From Streptomyces sp. VRA16 Mangrove soil (GTDB lineage: Bacteria > Actinomycetota > Actinomycetes > Streptomycetales > Streptomycetaceae): 64,000 nucleotides of DNA. Positions 15,880-24,476 of the stretch are shown one piece after another; position 1 is the first letter of the stretch, and the number at the start of each line of letters is the position of its first letter. Where the stretch lies: positions 489,922-553,921 of the forward strand of contig NZ_JAFVLN010000005.1 in NCBI RefSeq assembly GCF_017377775.1, given 5' to 3'. Made by a program: the position numbers and the translations under genes. The notes under the pieces were generated by a model. That model had not been told where the DNA came from, did no database searches, and worked only from the letters and a program-made list of their open reading frames with translations.

Positions 15880-16683
15880 TCAGCCCAGCAGAAGCAGCAC
15901 CGCCAGGGCGCCGAGGAGCGAGTCGACACGGTCCAGGAGGCCGCCCGAGCCGGGGAGCCAGCTGCCCGCGTCCTTCACGTCGCTGCCGCGCTTGACCATG
16001 GACTCGAAGAGGTCTCCTGCGGGGCCGCCGAGGGCGACGGCCACCGCGGTGGGCCAGCTGGCGGCGCCGAGGACGGCGAGCGTGGCGACTCCGGTGACGG
16101 CCCCCGCGAGCGTGCCGCTCCAGCGTTTGGCCGGGGACAGCGGCGAGAGGAACGGACCGCCGAGCCGCCGTCCGGCGAAGTACGCGGTGATGTCCGCGAC
16201 GGAGACGGCGACGAACAGGGCGAGCCCGGTGGCGCCGAGCGGGACGAGCGCGGCGAGGACGCCGAGCCACACCAGGCCGAGCAGTCCGGCGCCGACGCGG
16301 CGCAGGCCGTGCGCCGCGTCGCCCGCCAGCAGCGGGACCGCGGCCACGGCGAGCGCTCCCGCCCCGACGGCGCGCGGTGTCCCGTGGGGCGCGAGCCAGG
16401 TGGTGAGGACGACGCCCGTCACCGCGGCGGCGAGCACCGCCCGGTCGGGCCGGGGCAGTCGCATGAGCCCGCCGAACTCCAGGACCGCGATCAGCCCGGC
16501 CGCCGCGGCGAGGACGGCGGCGCCGGGCCGCCCGAGCCAGAACGCCCCGGTGATCAGCGGCACCCCGACCGCCCACGCGCACCAGCGGATCATCAGCTCG
16601 CGGCGCCGGGACGCCACCACGCCCGCCCCGGCGAGGGCCAGCGCCCCGCCGAGCCAGGGCGCCAGGGAACCGACGGTGGTCAC
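15880..16683 (-). CDS. cdsA: Phosphatidate cytidylyltransferase
   Basis: 267-residue multispanning membrane enzyme that makes CDP-diacylglycerol from CTP and phosphatidate. The CDP-transferase signature is clear: SPLSPAKRWSG near residue 175-190, then GDLFESMVKRGSDVKDAG and GLLDRVDS towards the C-terminus. Eight or so hydrophobic segments precede and surround it. The GTG start overlaps the stop of the upstream aminotransferase fusion (GTGA), so the two are translated together; this is not the usual rrf/dxr context of housekeeping cdsA, suggesting a paralog with a special role. The start is fixed by the overlap. Confidence 0.92.
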   Translation of the reverse strand: MTTVGSLAPWLGGALALAGAGVVASRRRELMIRWCAWAVGVPLITGAFWLGRPGAAVLAAAAGLIAVLEFGGLMRLPRPDRAVLAAAVTGVVLTTWLAPHGTPRAVGAGALAVAAVPLLAGDAAHGLRRVGAGLLGLVWLGVLAALVPLGATGLALFVAVSVADITAYFAGRRLGGPFLSPLSPAKRWSGTLAGAVTGVATLAVLGAASWPTAVAVALGGPAGDLFESMVKRGSDVKDAGSWLPGSGGLLDRVDSLLGALAVLLLLG

Positions 16684-18434
16684 CGGGCGGCCCCGACGGC
16701 CGGGCGCGGCACGGGCGGCAGGAGCACGTCCAGGGCGGCCTGGCACGCGGCCACGACCCGGGCGTTCTCCGCGGTGTCCTTCACGGCGATGCGTACGGTG
16801 CGGCCCTCGTAGAGCGCGGACAGCGGCGACAGGTCGCGCAGGTACACGTCGTGGCCGCGGCACGCGCGGACGAACTGCGCGGCGCTCGGACCGCTGCGCG
16901 GCAGCGTGATGTCGAGGAAGTTCGCCACGCCCTCCTCCACCTGGACCCCCTCGCCCAACTCCGCCAGTTCCAGGGCGAGTCGGTGTCTCAGTTCGTGGGT
17001 GCGCCGCCAGTGGGCGCGATAGTGCTCCGGGTCGCGCAGCGCCGCCACCGCGGCCCGTTGCGCGGGCAGGCTCACCGGCCAGGGCGGGGTCCAGCGCCGC
17101 AGGTGCGCCGCGGTGTGCGGCTCGGCGACCAGGTAGGCGGCGCGCAGCCCCGACAGGGCGTACATCTTGGACAGCGAGGTGCACACGACGACCCGGGGGT
17201 CGGTGGTGGCGAGCGGGGCGAGCGACTCGGCGGGGTCGACATAGCCCAGGTACGCCTCGTCGATCCACCAGCGGGTGCGGGCCGGTGCGCCCTCGACGAC
17301 GGCGCTCAACTCGGCGGCGGGGAAGTGGACTCCGGTCGGGTTGTTCGGGTTGACGACGACCACGAGGTCGTAGTCGCCGCCGGCGACGGCCGCGGCGAGC
17401 CGCTCCGGGTCGATCCGCCAGCCGTCCGCTCGGCGCAGCCGGAACCGGTCGACGCGGCAGCCGATCACGCGCTCCGTGACATGCGCGTACTCGCCGTACC
17501 CCGGGTCCATCAGGAGCACGCGACTGTCGGGCGTGAGCCACTGCCCGAACGCGCGGAAGATGAGGTCGGAGGAGCCGGCGCCCACGCACAGGGTCTCCGC
17601 CGGTACGCCTCTGGCCTCGGCGATCTGCGCGACGAGCCCTTCCGCGCCGGTCGGCGGAGAGGTGCGTGACAGCCAGCCGGGGTCGTCGGTGAGGGCGGCG
17701 CGCACGCCGGGCGCGGGCGGGAACCAGGCGTCGAGCACATCGGCCGCGACGACCTCCCAACGCCGGTGCAGGGTGCGGAAGTCGGTGCCGACGGCGGCGA
17801 AGGAGGCGCCGCCGTGCTCGCAGCCGTCAGGACCCGGCGCGAACGACGCGTCGAGACGCCAGTCCACGACGGACCGCAGCCGCTCCACGACGGCCCGGTA
17901 CCGGTGACCGGCGGACCGGGTCAACGCGCCGACGCCGCCGGTCAGCACCTCGAACGTCACGGCGCCGCTGTGCACGGTGCGTCCGACGCGGGTCAGGCCC
18001 ACGCCGAGGTACAGGTCGAGCACCTCGGTGCGGCCCATCGCGACGACATGTCGGCCGCCGCGGGAGGCGATCCAGCGCAGGGCCGCGTACATCAGCAGCG
18101 GCGCGGCGGCGCCGGACCGCTCCTCCGGTTCGACGGTGAGGATGCGCACCTCGAACGTGTCGGGCTCGTTCAGGAGCGGCAGTTCGTCGCGGGTCAGGTA
18201 CTTGTCGAGGCCGAACCGGCCCGCCCACGGTGGCGTGACGCTCACGAAGCCGACGCGGTCCGCGCCGCGCGCGACGACCAGCTGGACGTTGTCGCCGTCG
18301 AGCCCGTCGCTCAGCCGCCGCGCCGGGTTCGTCGCGTGCTGGCCCAGCTCCTGGGCGTACACGCGGTGGCGCAGCTCGTGGATCCAGTCGTGGTCCTCCG
18401 ATGTGGCGGTGCGCAGCTGCAGTTGACGGCCCAT
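16680..18434 (-). CDS. Fused GNAT-like acyltransferase and class I/II PLP aminotransferase
   Basis: 584 residues with two domains. Residues 1 to about 200 look like an N-acyltransferase/acyl-homoserine-lactone-synthase-like fold (RHRVYAQELGQ, then VRILTVEPEERSGAAAP). Residues about 240-584 are a histidinol-phosphate-aminotransferase-like enzyme: GAGSSDLIFRAF, NPNNPTG for the cofactor and Asp pair, and Lys423 in SLSKMYALSG as the Schiff-base lysine. The ATG at 18434 is chosen over one 12 codons upstream because AGAGG precedes it. It is coupled to cdsA by a GTGA overlap, hinting at a modified lipid or amino-lipid product (inference only). Confidence 0.88.
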   Translation of the reverse strand: MGRQLQLRTATSEDHDWIHELRHRVYAQELGQHATNPARRLSDGLDGDNVQLVVARGADRVGFVSVTPPWAGRFGLDKYLTRDELPLLNEPDTFEVRILTVEPEERSGAAAPLLMYAALRWIASRGGRHVVAMGRTEVLDLYLGVGLTRVGRTVHSGAVTFEVLTGGVGALTRSAGHRYRAVVERLRSVVDWRLDASFAPGPDGCEHGGASFAAVGTDFRTLHRRWEVVAADVLDAWFPPAPGVRAALTDDPGWLSRTSPPTGAEGLVAQIAEARGVPAETLCVGAGSSDLIFRAFGQWLTPDSRVLLMDPGYGEYAHVTERVIGCRVDRFRLRRADGWRIDPERLAAAVAGGDYDLVVVVNPNNPTGVHFPAAELSAVVEGAPARTRWWIDEAYLGYVDPAESLAPLATTDPRVVVCTSLSKMYALSGLRAAYLVAEPHTAAHLRRWTPPWPVSLPAQRAAVAALRDPEHYRAHWRRTHELRHRLALELAELGEGVQVEEGVANFLDITLPRSGPSAAQFVRACRGHDVYLRDLSPLSALYEGRTVRIAVKDTAENARVVAACQAALDVLLPPVPRPAVGAAR

Positions 18435-18518
18435 GAGTACCTCTTTCCGAGCGGGGCGGGGCCGTCTCATCCTCGGCTCGCGGGCGGGGCCGCGTCAGCG
18501 TGCTGCGACGCAGGGCGT

Positions 18519-18536
18519 CTGAGTACGGGTACTCAG
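18519..18536. promoter_or_regulatory. Perfect inverted repeat CTGAGTAC-GG-GTACTCAG
   Basis: Eight-base arms with a two-base centre, lying between the stop of the 115-residue ORF (the repeat overlaps its last codon) and the start of the acyltransferase-aminotransferase gene. Position suits an operator for the downstream operon or a weak terminator; it lacks a loop, which favours a protein-binding site. TACTCA halves also appear twice, 20 bases apart, at 53336-53361 before another membrane-protein gene. Confidence 0.4.
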
Positions 18537-18880
18537 GCGCGGGGCGTGGTGCGGTGGGCGCCGCCGGTGAGGTCCGCGCTGCGCTCGGCGCGGATCACGG
18601 CCCGGGCCGCCGCGAGGATCCCGCTGTCCCGGTGCGCGCCGGTGCTTGTCAGGACGCGCAGCAGCCGCGTCCGCCAGACGTCGGGGTCCGTGAGGTACGC
18701 GTCCAGGACCCGTGGCCCGTAACCACCGCCTCCGTGCGCGCGGTTCGCCTCGGCGAGCCGTCCGCGGAGCGCGTCCCTCAAAGACGCCCAGAGATCGTGG
18801 ACGGGGCCGTGCGCGGTGCCGGTGAGCGCGGCCTCGGCCTCTGTGGCCAGCGCGGTGGCCACCAGTTCGGCTCCGGTCAC
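18533..18880 (-). CDS. Hypothetical protein, 115 residues
   Basis: Alanine- and arginine-rich, mainly helical small protein without membrane segments or recognisable motifs. The GTG start at 18880 gives the longest frame. It is divergent from the AfsR-like regulator, 117 bases apart, and on the same strand as the acyltransferase-aminotransferase, about 100 bases upstream. Codon use (GC in third positions) is normal for the region, which supports it being coding. Function not recognised. Confidence 0.6.
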   Translation of the reverse strand: MTGAELVATALATEAEAALTGTAHGPVHDLWASLRDALRGRLAEANRAHGGGGYGPRVLDAYLTDPDVWRTRLLRVLTSTGAHRDSGILAAARAVIRAERSADLTGGAHRTTPRA

Positions 18881-18997
18881 CCGGTCCGCCGCGGACGGGG
18901 CCGGTGTGCGGTGTACGAAGTCATGTCCGTCACGGTGGCAGGGCGTGCTGCAATGCTGATGAAATTCCGATGACGTACGGAGAAGGGAAGACCCGCG

Positions 18998-21949
18998 GTG
19001 GAGGGGAGCACGACCGGGCGGCTGCGGATCGAGGTGCTCGGGCCGTTACGGGCCTGGCGGGACGGGACGCCGCTGGACGTGGGGCCGTTGAAACGGCAGG
19101 CGGTGCTGGCCGCGCTGGTGCTGCGGCAGGGCGCCGTGGTCACGCACGACCAGCTCCTCGACGCGGTGTGGGGCGCCCGGCCGCCCGCCTCCGGCCACAA
19201 GGTGCTGCCGAGCCAAGTCAATCCGCTGCGCCGGGCGCTGGACGTCGAGGGCACCCGGCACACGGAGTCGCTGATCCGCAGCGGCAAGGGCTGGTACCGG
19301 TGCCCGGCCGACGGCGCCCGGCTCGATGTGACGGACCTGGGCGACCGGGGCGAGCAGGCCCTGCGCACCAAGGCGTCCGGCGACCTCGCCCGGGCCGTGG
19401 ACCGGCTCACCGACGTGCTCGCACTGTTCAGGGGCGAACCGCTCGCCGGGGTGCCGGGGCCTTTCGCGCGGGCCGAGCGCGACCGCCTGCTGGAACGGCG
19501 GCGCACGCTGCGGCTCGCCCGGCTCGAATGCCTGGTGCTGCTCGGCCGGTTCGACGAGGCGCTCGACGATCTGGCCGGTCCCGCCGATGCCGACCGCTAC
19601 GACGAATCGCTGCTGGCTCTGCGGATGCGCGCGCTGTACGGCCGCGACCGGCAGGTGGAGGCGCTCACCGCCTTCGCGGACATGCGGGCCAGGCTGCGCG
19701 ACGAGCTCGGTGTCGATCCGGGCGAGGAGCTGGGCCGCGTGCACACGGCGCTGCTGCGTCAGGACACCGCGGCCCTCGTCGGCCCGGCCGCGCCCGCCGC
19801 CGCGGACGCGCCCAGGCGCGCCGTCAATCAACTGCCCGGTGGCAGCGGCCGGCTCGTGGGCCGTGCCGAGGAGTTGGCGCTGCTGACCGCTCCGGGAGCG
19901 CCGGACGCAGTGTCCGTGATGACGGTGGACGGCGCGGCGGGCGTCGGCAAGACCGCGCTCGTCGTGCGTGCGGCCCAGCGGATCCTGGACCGGCATCCGG
20001 ACGGCTGTCTGTTCATGGATCTGCACGGCCACAGCACCGAGCGCCGGCGCCTCGCCCCGCAGCCGGTGCTGCGGCGGCTGCTGCGCTCGGTCGGCGCCGA
20101 CGACAGCGAGATGCCGGACGACCTCGACGAACTGATGGGCCTGTGGCGATCGGTGACGAGTTCCCTGAAGCTGCTTCTCGTCCTCGACGACGCCCTGGAC
20201 GTGCGGCAGATCCGGCCGCTGCTGCCGACGGGCCCCGGCAGCACGGTGATCGTGTCCGGCAGGCAGCGGCTGTCCGGACTCGACGCGGACCGGCGGATCA
20301 CCCTGGAGACGCTGTCCGGCGAGGACGCGGCATCGCTGCTGCGGACCATCGTCGGCGAGCGTCGTACCGAGCAGGAGCCCGGCGCCGTGCGGGAGTTGGC
20401 CCGGCTGTGCGCGGGCCTGCCGCTCGCGCTGCGCATCGCCGGCACCCGGTTGCAGACCCGGCCCGCCTGGACGCTGGCGTACCTCGCGGAGCGGATGGCG
20501 GACGACGAGCACCGGCTCGGTGAGCTCAGTGCCGGGGACCGCAGTGTGGAGGCGGCGTTCCGGCTGTCGTACGACCAGCTCTCGACGGCGCAGCAGCGGA
20601 GTTTTCGCGCGGTGGGCCTCGCGCCGACGGTCGAGTTCGACGCGCGGACCCCCGCGGCCGTACTCGGCCGGTCGCGGCACGAGGCCGAGCGGGTCATGGA
20701 GGAGCTCGTCGACACCAGCCTCGTCCAGGAGTCGCGGCCGGGCCGCTACCGGCTGCACGACCTGGTCCGGGTCCATGCGCGGCGGCTCGCCGAGGAGGTG
20801 CCCGCCGAGGCCGCTGCCGCGCGCACGGCGGCGCTGCGGCTGTATCTCGACGCGGCACGCGCCGCCAGCGCATGGGGCCGCGGGGGTTTCCCCACGGGCC
20901 CGGAGCCGGCCGGATCCGCGTTCCCGAACTGGCGGGACGCGGTGCGCTGGCTCGACGCTGCGGGCCCCGAACTCGTGGACGTGGTGGAGCACGCCGCCAC
21001 GTACGCGGAGCCCGAGCTCGCGTGCTGGATCGCGGAGGCGCTCACGGCCCACTTCCTCGGCCGGGGCCGGCACCAGGACTGCCAGAGCGCGATCGAGACG
21101 GCGCTCGCCCAGGCGGACCGGGCGAGCGACCGGCGCATGGCGCTCGCGCTGGGCAACGCGCTCGGCCTGACGCTCATGCACCGGGCGCGGTTCGTGGCGG
21201 CGTACGTCTGTCTGAGCGAGACGCTGGACCTCACGCGCGCGCACGCGAACCGGCACGAGGAGGCACGGGCGCTGATCGGTCTCGGCACGATGGCCGGTCT
21301 CGGCACGCCCGGGGCGCGGGCCGGTCACCGGGCGACGGGAACAGAGTGGCTCGCCGAGGGCCGGGACCTGGCCTGGGAGCACGCGGACCACTGGCTGGCC
21401 GCGATGGGCTCGTTCGCGCTCGGCGTCGTCCGCCACGACCAGGGGCAGGACGCGCAGGCGCTGGATCACTTCCGCGACGCGTGCGCGGACGGCGGCGCCC
21501 CGCGCGCGGTGGCCCGGGCCCTGACCTCCAACCTCGACCTGTATCTCTACCTGGGACGGCCGCGGACCGTGGACCTGTTGCGGCGGGTGGCCCCGGTCAT
21601 GGCGGAGACCGGCGACGCCAGGCTGCACGCGCTCGCCCTGGCCCGGCTCGCGGCGGCCGAGCAGGCGGTGGGCGGTCTCGACGCCGCCGAGGCCGCGTGC
21701 CGCACGGCGCTGGCACGCCACCGCACGCTGGAGGAACGGGACGATCCGGACCACGGCCGGCACGAGATGGACCTGCACATCCGGCTGGGCCGCATCGCCC
21801 GCGCGAGGGGACGGCAGGACGTGGCGGTGGCCCGGTTCGGGGCGGCGCTCGCCGTGCCCGGCGCCGACCTGTTCCCGCTGGAGCACGCTCGGGCGACGGA
21901 GGGGCTCAGCGCCGCACCCGCGGCATCCCCAGTCCGATCCACGAGATGA
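18998..21949 (+). CDS. AfsR/SARP-family transcriptional regulator with NB-ARC and TPR regions
   Basis: 983 residues from a GTG start. Order: OmpR-type winged helix (about 1-105, LRIEVLGPLRAWRDG... VTHDQLLDAVWG), bacterial transcriptional activator domain (about 110-255, ending in GVDPGEELGRVH), NB-ARC ATPase (Walker A GAAGVGKTA near residues 310-320; LLLVLDDALD as Walker B; GLPLALR motif near 480), then helical TPR-like repeats to the end. This is the AfsR arrangement. Its last 44 bases overlap the end of a convergent acyl-CoA dehydrogenase gene. Divergent from the 115-residue ORF. Target genes are not known; SARPs usually bind direct heptamer repeats near their targets. Confidence 0.92.
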   Translation: MEGSTTGRLRIEVLGPLRAWRDGTPLDVGPLKRQAVLAALVLRQGAVVTHDQLLDAVWGARPPASGHKVLPSQVNPLRRALDVEGTRHTESLIRSGKGWYRCPADGARLDVTDLGDRGEQALRTKASGDLARAVDRLTDVLALFRGEPLAGVPGPFARAERDRLLERRRTLRLARLECLVLLGRFDEALDDLAGPADADRYDESLLALRMRALYGRDRQVEALTAFADMRARLRDELGVDPGEELGRVHTALLRQDTAALVGPAAPAAADAPRRAVNQLPGGSGRLVGRAEELALLTAPGAPDAVSVMTVDGAAGVGKTALVVRAAQRILDRHPDGCLFMDLHGHSTERRRLAPQPVLRRLLRSVGADDSEMPDDLDELMGLWRSVTSSLKLLLVLDDALDVRQIRPLLPTGPGSTVIVSGRQRLSGLDADRRITLETLSGEDAASLLRTIVGERRTEQEPGAVRELARLCAGLPLALRIAGTRLQTRPAWTLAYLAERMADDEHRLGELSAGDRSVEAAFRLSYDQLSTAQQRSFRAVGLAPTVEFDARTPAAVLGRSRHEAERVMEELVDTSLVQESRPGRYRLHDLVRVHARRLAEEVPAEAAAARTAALRLYLDAARAASAWGRGGFPTGPEPAGSAFPNWRDAVRWLDAAGPELVDVVEHAATYAEPELACWIAEALTAHFLGRGRHQDCQSAIETALAQADRASDRRMALALGNALGLTLMHRARFVAAYVCLSETLDLTRAHANRHEEARALIGLGTMAGLGTPGARAGHRATGTEWLAEGRDLAWEHADHWLAAMGSFALGVVRHDQGQDAQALDHFRDACADGGAPRAVARALTSNLDLYLYLGRPRTVDLLRRVAPVMAETGDARLHALALARLAAAEQAVGGLDAAEAACRTALARHRTLEERDDPDHGRHEMDLHIRLGRIARARGRQDVAVARFGAALAVPGADLFPLEHARATEGLSAAPAASPVRSTR

Positions 21950-23084
21950 TCTCCCGCTGGATCTCGTTGTTGCCGCCGCCGAAGGTGAAGATCACCGCCG
22001 ACCGGTAGCCGCGTTCCAGTTCGCCGTGGAGCACGGCACCGGCGCTCCCCTCCTTCAATGCGCCGGCCGCGCCCACGACTTCCATCAGCCACGCGTACGC
22101 GTCGCGGCGTGCCTCCGAGCCGTAGACCTTCACGGCGGAGGCGTCCTGCGGCATGAGCGTGCCCTCCTGGACGGCGTTCACCATCTGCCAGTTGAGGAGT
22201 TTCATCGCGTCGAGCCTGGTGTGCGTCTGCGCGAGGCGCTTGCGCACCCAGCCGAGGTCGATGACGCGGCGCCCGTCCGCGAGCTTGGTCTCCATGGCCC
22301 AGCGCTGCACGTCGTGCAGGGCGCGGATCGCCATGGTGCCGTGCGCGGCGAGGGTGACGCGTTCGTGGTTGAGCTGGTTCGTGATGAGCCGCCAGCCCTT
22401 GTTCTCGTCGCCGACGCGGCGCGCGAGGGGGACGCGGATGTTCTCGTAGTAGCTCGCCGTGGTGTCGTGCGAGGCAAGGGTGTTGATGACGGTGCAGGAG
22501 TAGCCGGGGTCGGACGTCGGCACGAGCAGCATCGTGATGCCCTTGTGCGGGGGCGCGTCCGGGTCGGTGCGGACGGCGAGCCAGACCCAGTCGGCGGTGT
22601 CGCCGTTGGTGGTCCAGATCTTCTGGCCGTCGACGACGTAGGTGTCGCCGTCGCGCACCGCCTTCGTCTTCAGGGCCGCGAGATCGGTGCCCGCGTCGGG
22701 CTCGCTGTAGCCGATCGCGAAGTCGATCTCGCCCGAGAGGATCCGGGGCAGGAAGTACTCCTTCTGTTCGTCCGTGCCGAACTGCATGATCGTCGGGCCG
22801 ACGGTGTTCAGTGCCATCAGCGGCAGCGGGACACCGGCCTGCGCGGCCTCGTCGAAGAAGATGAACTGTTCCATCGGGGTCAGGCCGCGCCCGCCGTACT
22901 CCTTCGGCCAGCCCACACCGAGCCAGCCGTCGGTGCCGAGGCGGCGCACCGTCTCGCGGTAGAAGCGCTTCTGGGCGGCCGGGTCCTCGTACCGGGCGTA
23001 GGCGTTGTCGGGCACGAGCTCGGCGAAGTAGGCGCGCAGCTCGGTGCGCAACTGCTGCTGCTCGGGCGTGTATTCGAGGTGCAC
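21906..23084 (-). CDS. Acyl-CoA dehydrogenase
   Basis: 392-residue flavoenzyme that oxidises acyl-CoA to 2-enoyl-CoA and passes electrons to electron-transfer flavoprotein. Signs: N-terminal helical part (YTPEQQQLRTELRAYFAEL), middle-domain motif GYSEPDAGTDLAALKT, IWTTNGDTADW, and C-terminal FTFGGGNNEIQREIIS. Start taken at GTG 23084 because AGGAGGGG lies just upstream; further in-frame codons are non-coding-like. The 3' end overlaps the convergent AfsR-like gene by 44 bases. It resembles the steroid/terpene-degradation (FadE) branch, but no companion genes are adjacent. Its electron acceptor may be the EtfAB encoded at 38-40 kb (inference). Confidence 0.93.
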   Translation of the reverse strand: MHLEYTPEQQQLRTELRAYFAELVPDNAYARYEDPAAQKRFYRETVRRLGTDGWLGVGWPKEYGGRGLTPMEQFIFFDEAAQAGVPLPLMALNTVGPTIMQFGTDEQKEYFLPRILSGEIDFAIGYSEPDAGTDLAALKTKAVRDGDTYVVDGQKIWTTNGDTADWVWLAVRTDPDAPPHKGITMLLVPTSDPGYSCTVINTLASHDTTASYYENIRVPLARRVGDENKGWRLITNQLNHERVTLAAHGTMAIRALHDVQRWAMETKLADGRRVIDLGWVRKRLAQTHTRLDAMKLLNWQMVNAVQEGTLMPQDASAVKVYGSEARRDAYAWLMEVVGAAGALKEGSAGAVLHGELERGYRSAVIFTFGGGNNEIQREIISWIGLGMPRVRR

Positions 23085-23193
23085 GGCCCCTCCTGGCGTT
23101 CCACTGGCGGCGTCTGACGGCGTCTCAGATTCGACTGACGGCGCACACGGTAGAACTCGTTCCAGAAATGGGGAAGAGCGATGACGGGACCGA

Positions 23194-23721
23194 TCACGGG
23201 GCGGGCGGCGGGTTCCGCTCCAAGGTGGCCAGGAAGTCGGTGCAGGCCCGGGCGCACGCCCGGCAGCGTTCGGCGCAGTCGGCGGCTTCCGGGGCCGCAT
23301 CGCAGGCGTGGGCGCACTCCAGGGCGACGGCGCGGCACCACTCGACCTGGAGCCGCAGCGCGTACTCGTCCTGGAGCGTCTCCTCCGACAGCAGCCGGCA
23401 GGTCGCGTCGCACACCTCCACGCCGAGCAGCAGGGCGCGCCGCAGTCCGGTCGGCGCCCCGGGCGCCGGGGCGGGTCCCGCGGGCGCGGGGCGGACCGGG
23501 CCGGATCCCGTCGGCGGGATCACGCCGAGGTCTGTCGAGCTGACCAGGACCGCGCAGGCGCGGGCGCACTCGGTGCAGGACTGCGCGCACGAGAAGCGGT
23601 CCTCCAGGAAGCGGACCCGGTCGTCCTCGGCCGGTCCCGCGGGGAGTTCGGCGGCCAGGGCCGGGTACGCGTCCGTGGCGTCCTCGGCGTAGGGGTGCGA
23701 GTGCTTCGCCTCGGATGTCAC
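23194..23721 (-). CDS. Cys-rich four-helix-bundle protein (DUF326 / copper-storage type)
   Basis: 175 residues with Cys placed every three to four residues on helices: 45, 49, 52 and 56 (CAQSCTECARAC), then CDATC, CRAVALECAHAC and CAERCRACARAC. This pattern is that of DUF326 and Csp-type four-helix bundles, which hold Cu(I) inside (family knowledge). A flexible Pro/Ala/Gly-rich segment divides the bundle, unlike compact Csp proteins. No signal peptide. GTG start preceded by AAGGAGC. It follows the hemerythrin gene on the same strand but a terminator hairpin lies between them. Role in copper storage or redox protection is inferred. Confidence 0.78.
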   Translation of the reverse strand: MTSEAKHSHPYAEDATDAYPALAAELPAGPAEDDRVRFLEDRFSCAQSCTECARACAVLVSSTDLGVIPPTGSGPVRPAPAGPAPAPGAPTGLRRALLLGVEVCDATCRLLSEETLQDEYALRLQVEWCRAVALECAHACDAAPEAADCAERCRACARACTDFLATLERNPPPAP

Positions 23722-23792
23722 CGGTCCTGCTCCTTCGCAAGGGTCGTTCGTGTCCGGTGCGGGTAGCCCGATCGTCCGTCGCCAAACCGGGC

Positions 23793-23827
23793 GGGTGGGG
23801 CACGGGGGCGTGCCCCGCGCCCCACCC
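23793..23827 (-). terminator. Hairpin terminator after the hemerythrin gene
   Basis: GGGTGGGGC (23793-23801) pairs with GCCCCACCC (23819-23827), and an inner CGGGG/CCCCG stem extends it. It lies 15 bases beyond the hemerythrin stop in the direction of transcription. Confidence 0.65.
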
Positions 23828-23841
23828 CTGCCGGCGCTCCG

Positions 23842-24390
23842 TCAGGTGCCCATCACCTTGCGGATGGCGTCCCTGGCGTGGTCCACGACGGTCGCCACGG
23901 GTGTCGTGACGAGGTTCTTGGTCGCGGTGTCGGTGCCGGGGTGCGGGCGGGTCGGCGCGACGGCCTCCGCCGCCCGCACCGCACGCGCCAGGTTCGCCAG
24001 CTTCCCCTGGTCCGCGACTTCCTTGAAGTGCGCGAACTCGTAGTGCTCCTCCTTCTCGGCATGCGCGAGGACGTCCTGGCGCAGCGCCGCGAACCGGTCG
24101 AGGAACTCGGCGGAGTCGGGGTCCATGTCGTCGAGTTGGGCCAGGACCTTCTTGGCGCTTTCCTCTTCCTCGAGACGGTCCTTGACGACGAGTTCACCGC
24201 CGTCGATGTTCTTGCGCGCGAAGGGGTGCACGACCTCTTCCTCGGCGGTCTCGTGGACCGCGAGGAGCCTCACGAGTTCATGGAAGTGCCGTCCGCGCTC
24301 CTCCCCCTTGGTATTGGCCACCTCCTCGAACAGGGTGCGTATCCGGACGTGCTGCTGCTCCAGCAGCTCCACCACGTCGTTGGATGTCAT
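23842..24390 (-). CDS. Hemerythrin-domain protein
   Basis: 182 residues. His14 (EQQHVRIRTLFEEV), HFHELVRLLAVHETAEEEVVHP and the later EEHYEFAH supply the His and Glu ligands of a di-iron hemerythrin-like bundle; the HExxE-like part is intact. The C-terminal 50 residues are Ala/Thr/Pro-rich and end in helix. Such proteins sense or store oxygen or NO in Streptomyces (family knowledge). The ATG at 24390 has GAAGGACGG upstream. A GNNT-N16-GGGTAC box ends 37 bases before it, compatible with SigB-type stress control. Confidence 0.9.
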   Translation of the reverse strand: MTSNDVVELLEQQHVRIRTLFEEVANTKGEERGRHFHELVRLLAVHETAEEEVVHPFARKNIDGGELVVKDRLEEEESAKKVLAQLDDMDPDSAEFLDRFAALRQDVLAHAEKEEHYEFAHFKEVADQGKLANLARAVRAAEAVAPTRPHPGTDTATKNLVTTPVATVVDHARDAIRKVMGT

Positions 24391-24418
24391 TCCGTCCGTC
24401 CTTCGTCTCGGGTGCGGA

Positions 24419-24438
24419 GCGGGCGGGTACCCGCCCGC
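24419..24438. terminator. 20-base perfect palindrome, probable terminator of the enolase-superfamily gene
   Basis: GCGGGCGGGTACCCGCCCGC reads the same on both strands. It lies 39 bases past the stop of the enolase-superfamily gene, so it can act as its terminator. It also contains GGGTAC, the -10 of a possible SigB-like promoter for the hemerythrin gene, so the two readings compete. Confidence 0.5.
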
Positions 24439-24452
24439 CGCGGTCGTTACGC
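24427..24452 (-). promoter_or_regulatory. Possible SigB-type promoter for the hemerythrin gene
   Basis: Read on the minus strand: GCGT (24452-24449), 16 bases, GGGTAC (24432-24427). This meets the GNNT-N14-16-GGGTAY form recalled for Streptomyces SigB. The -35 is weak and the -10 is inside a palindrome, so the call is tentative. Confidence 0.35.
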
Positions 24453-24476
24453 ACCCCTGAATCCGGTCGGCGCCCG

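Noticed and set aside
12656..16582. A single 1308-residue reading frame covering the kinase and the region upstream on the minus strand
   Set aside because: The N-terminal 554 residues are Arg/Ala/Pro-rich shadow of the DUF2236 and cdsA genes in other frames; real kinase similarity starts at the Met at 14920.
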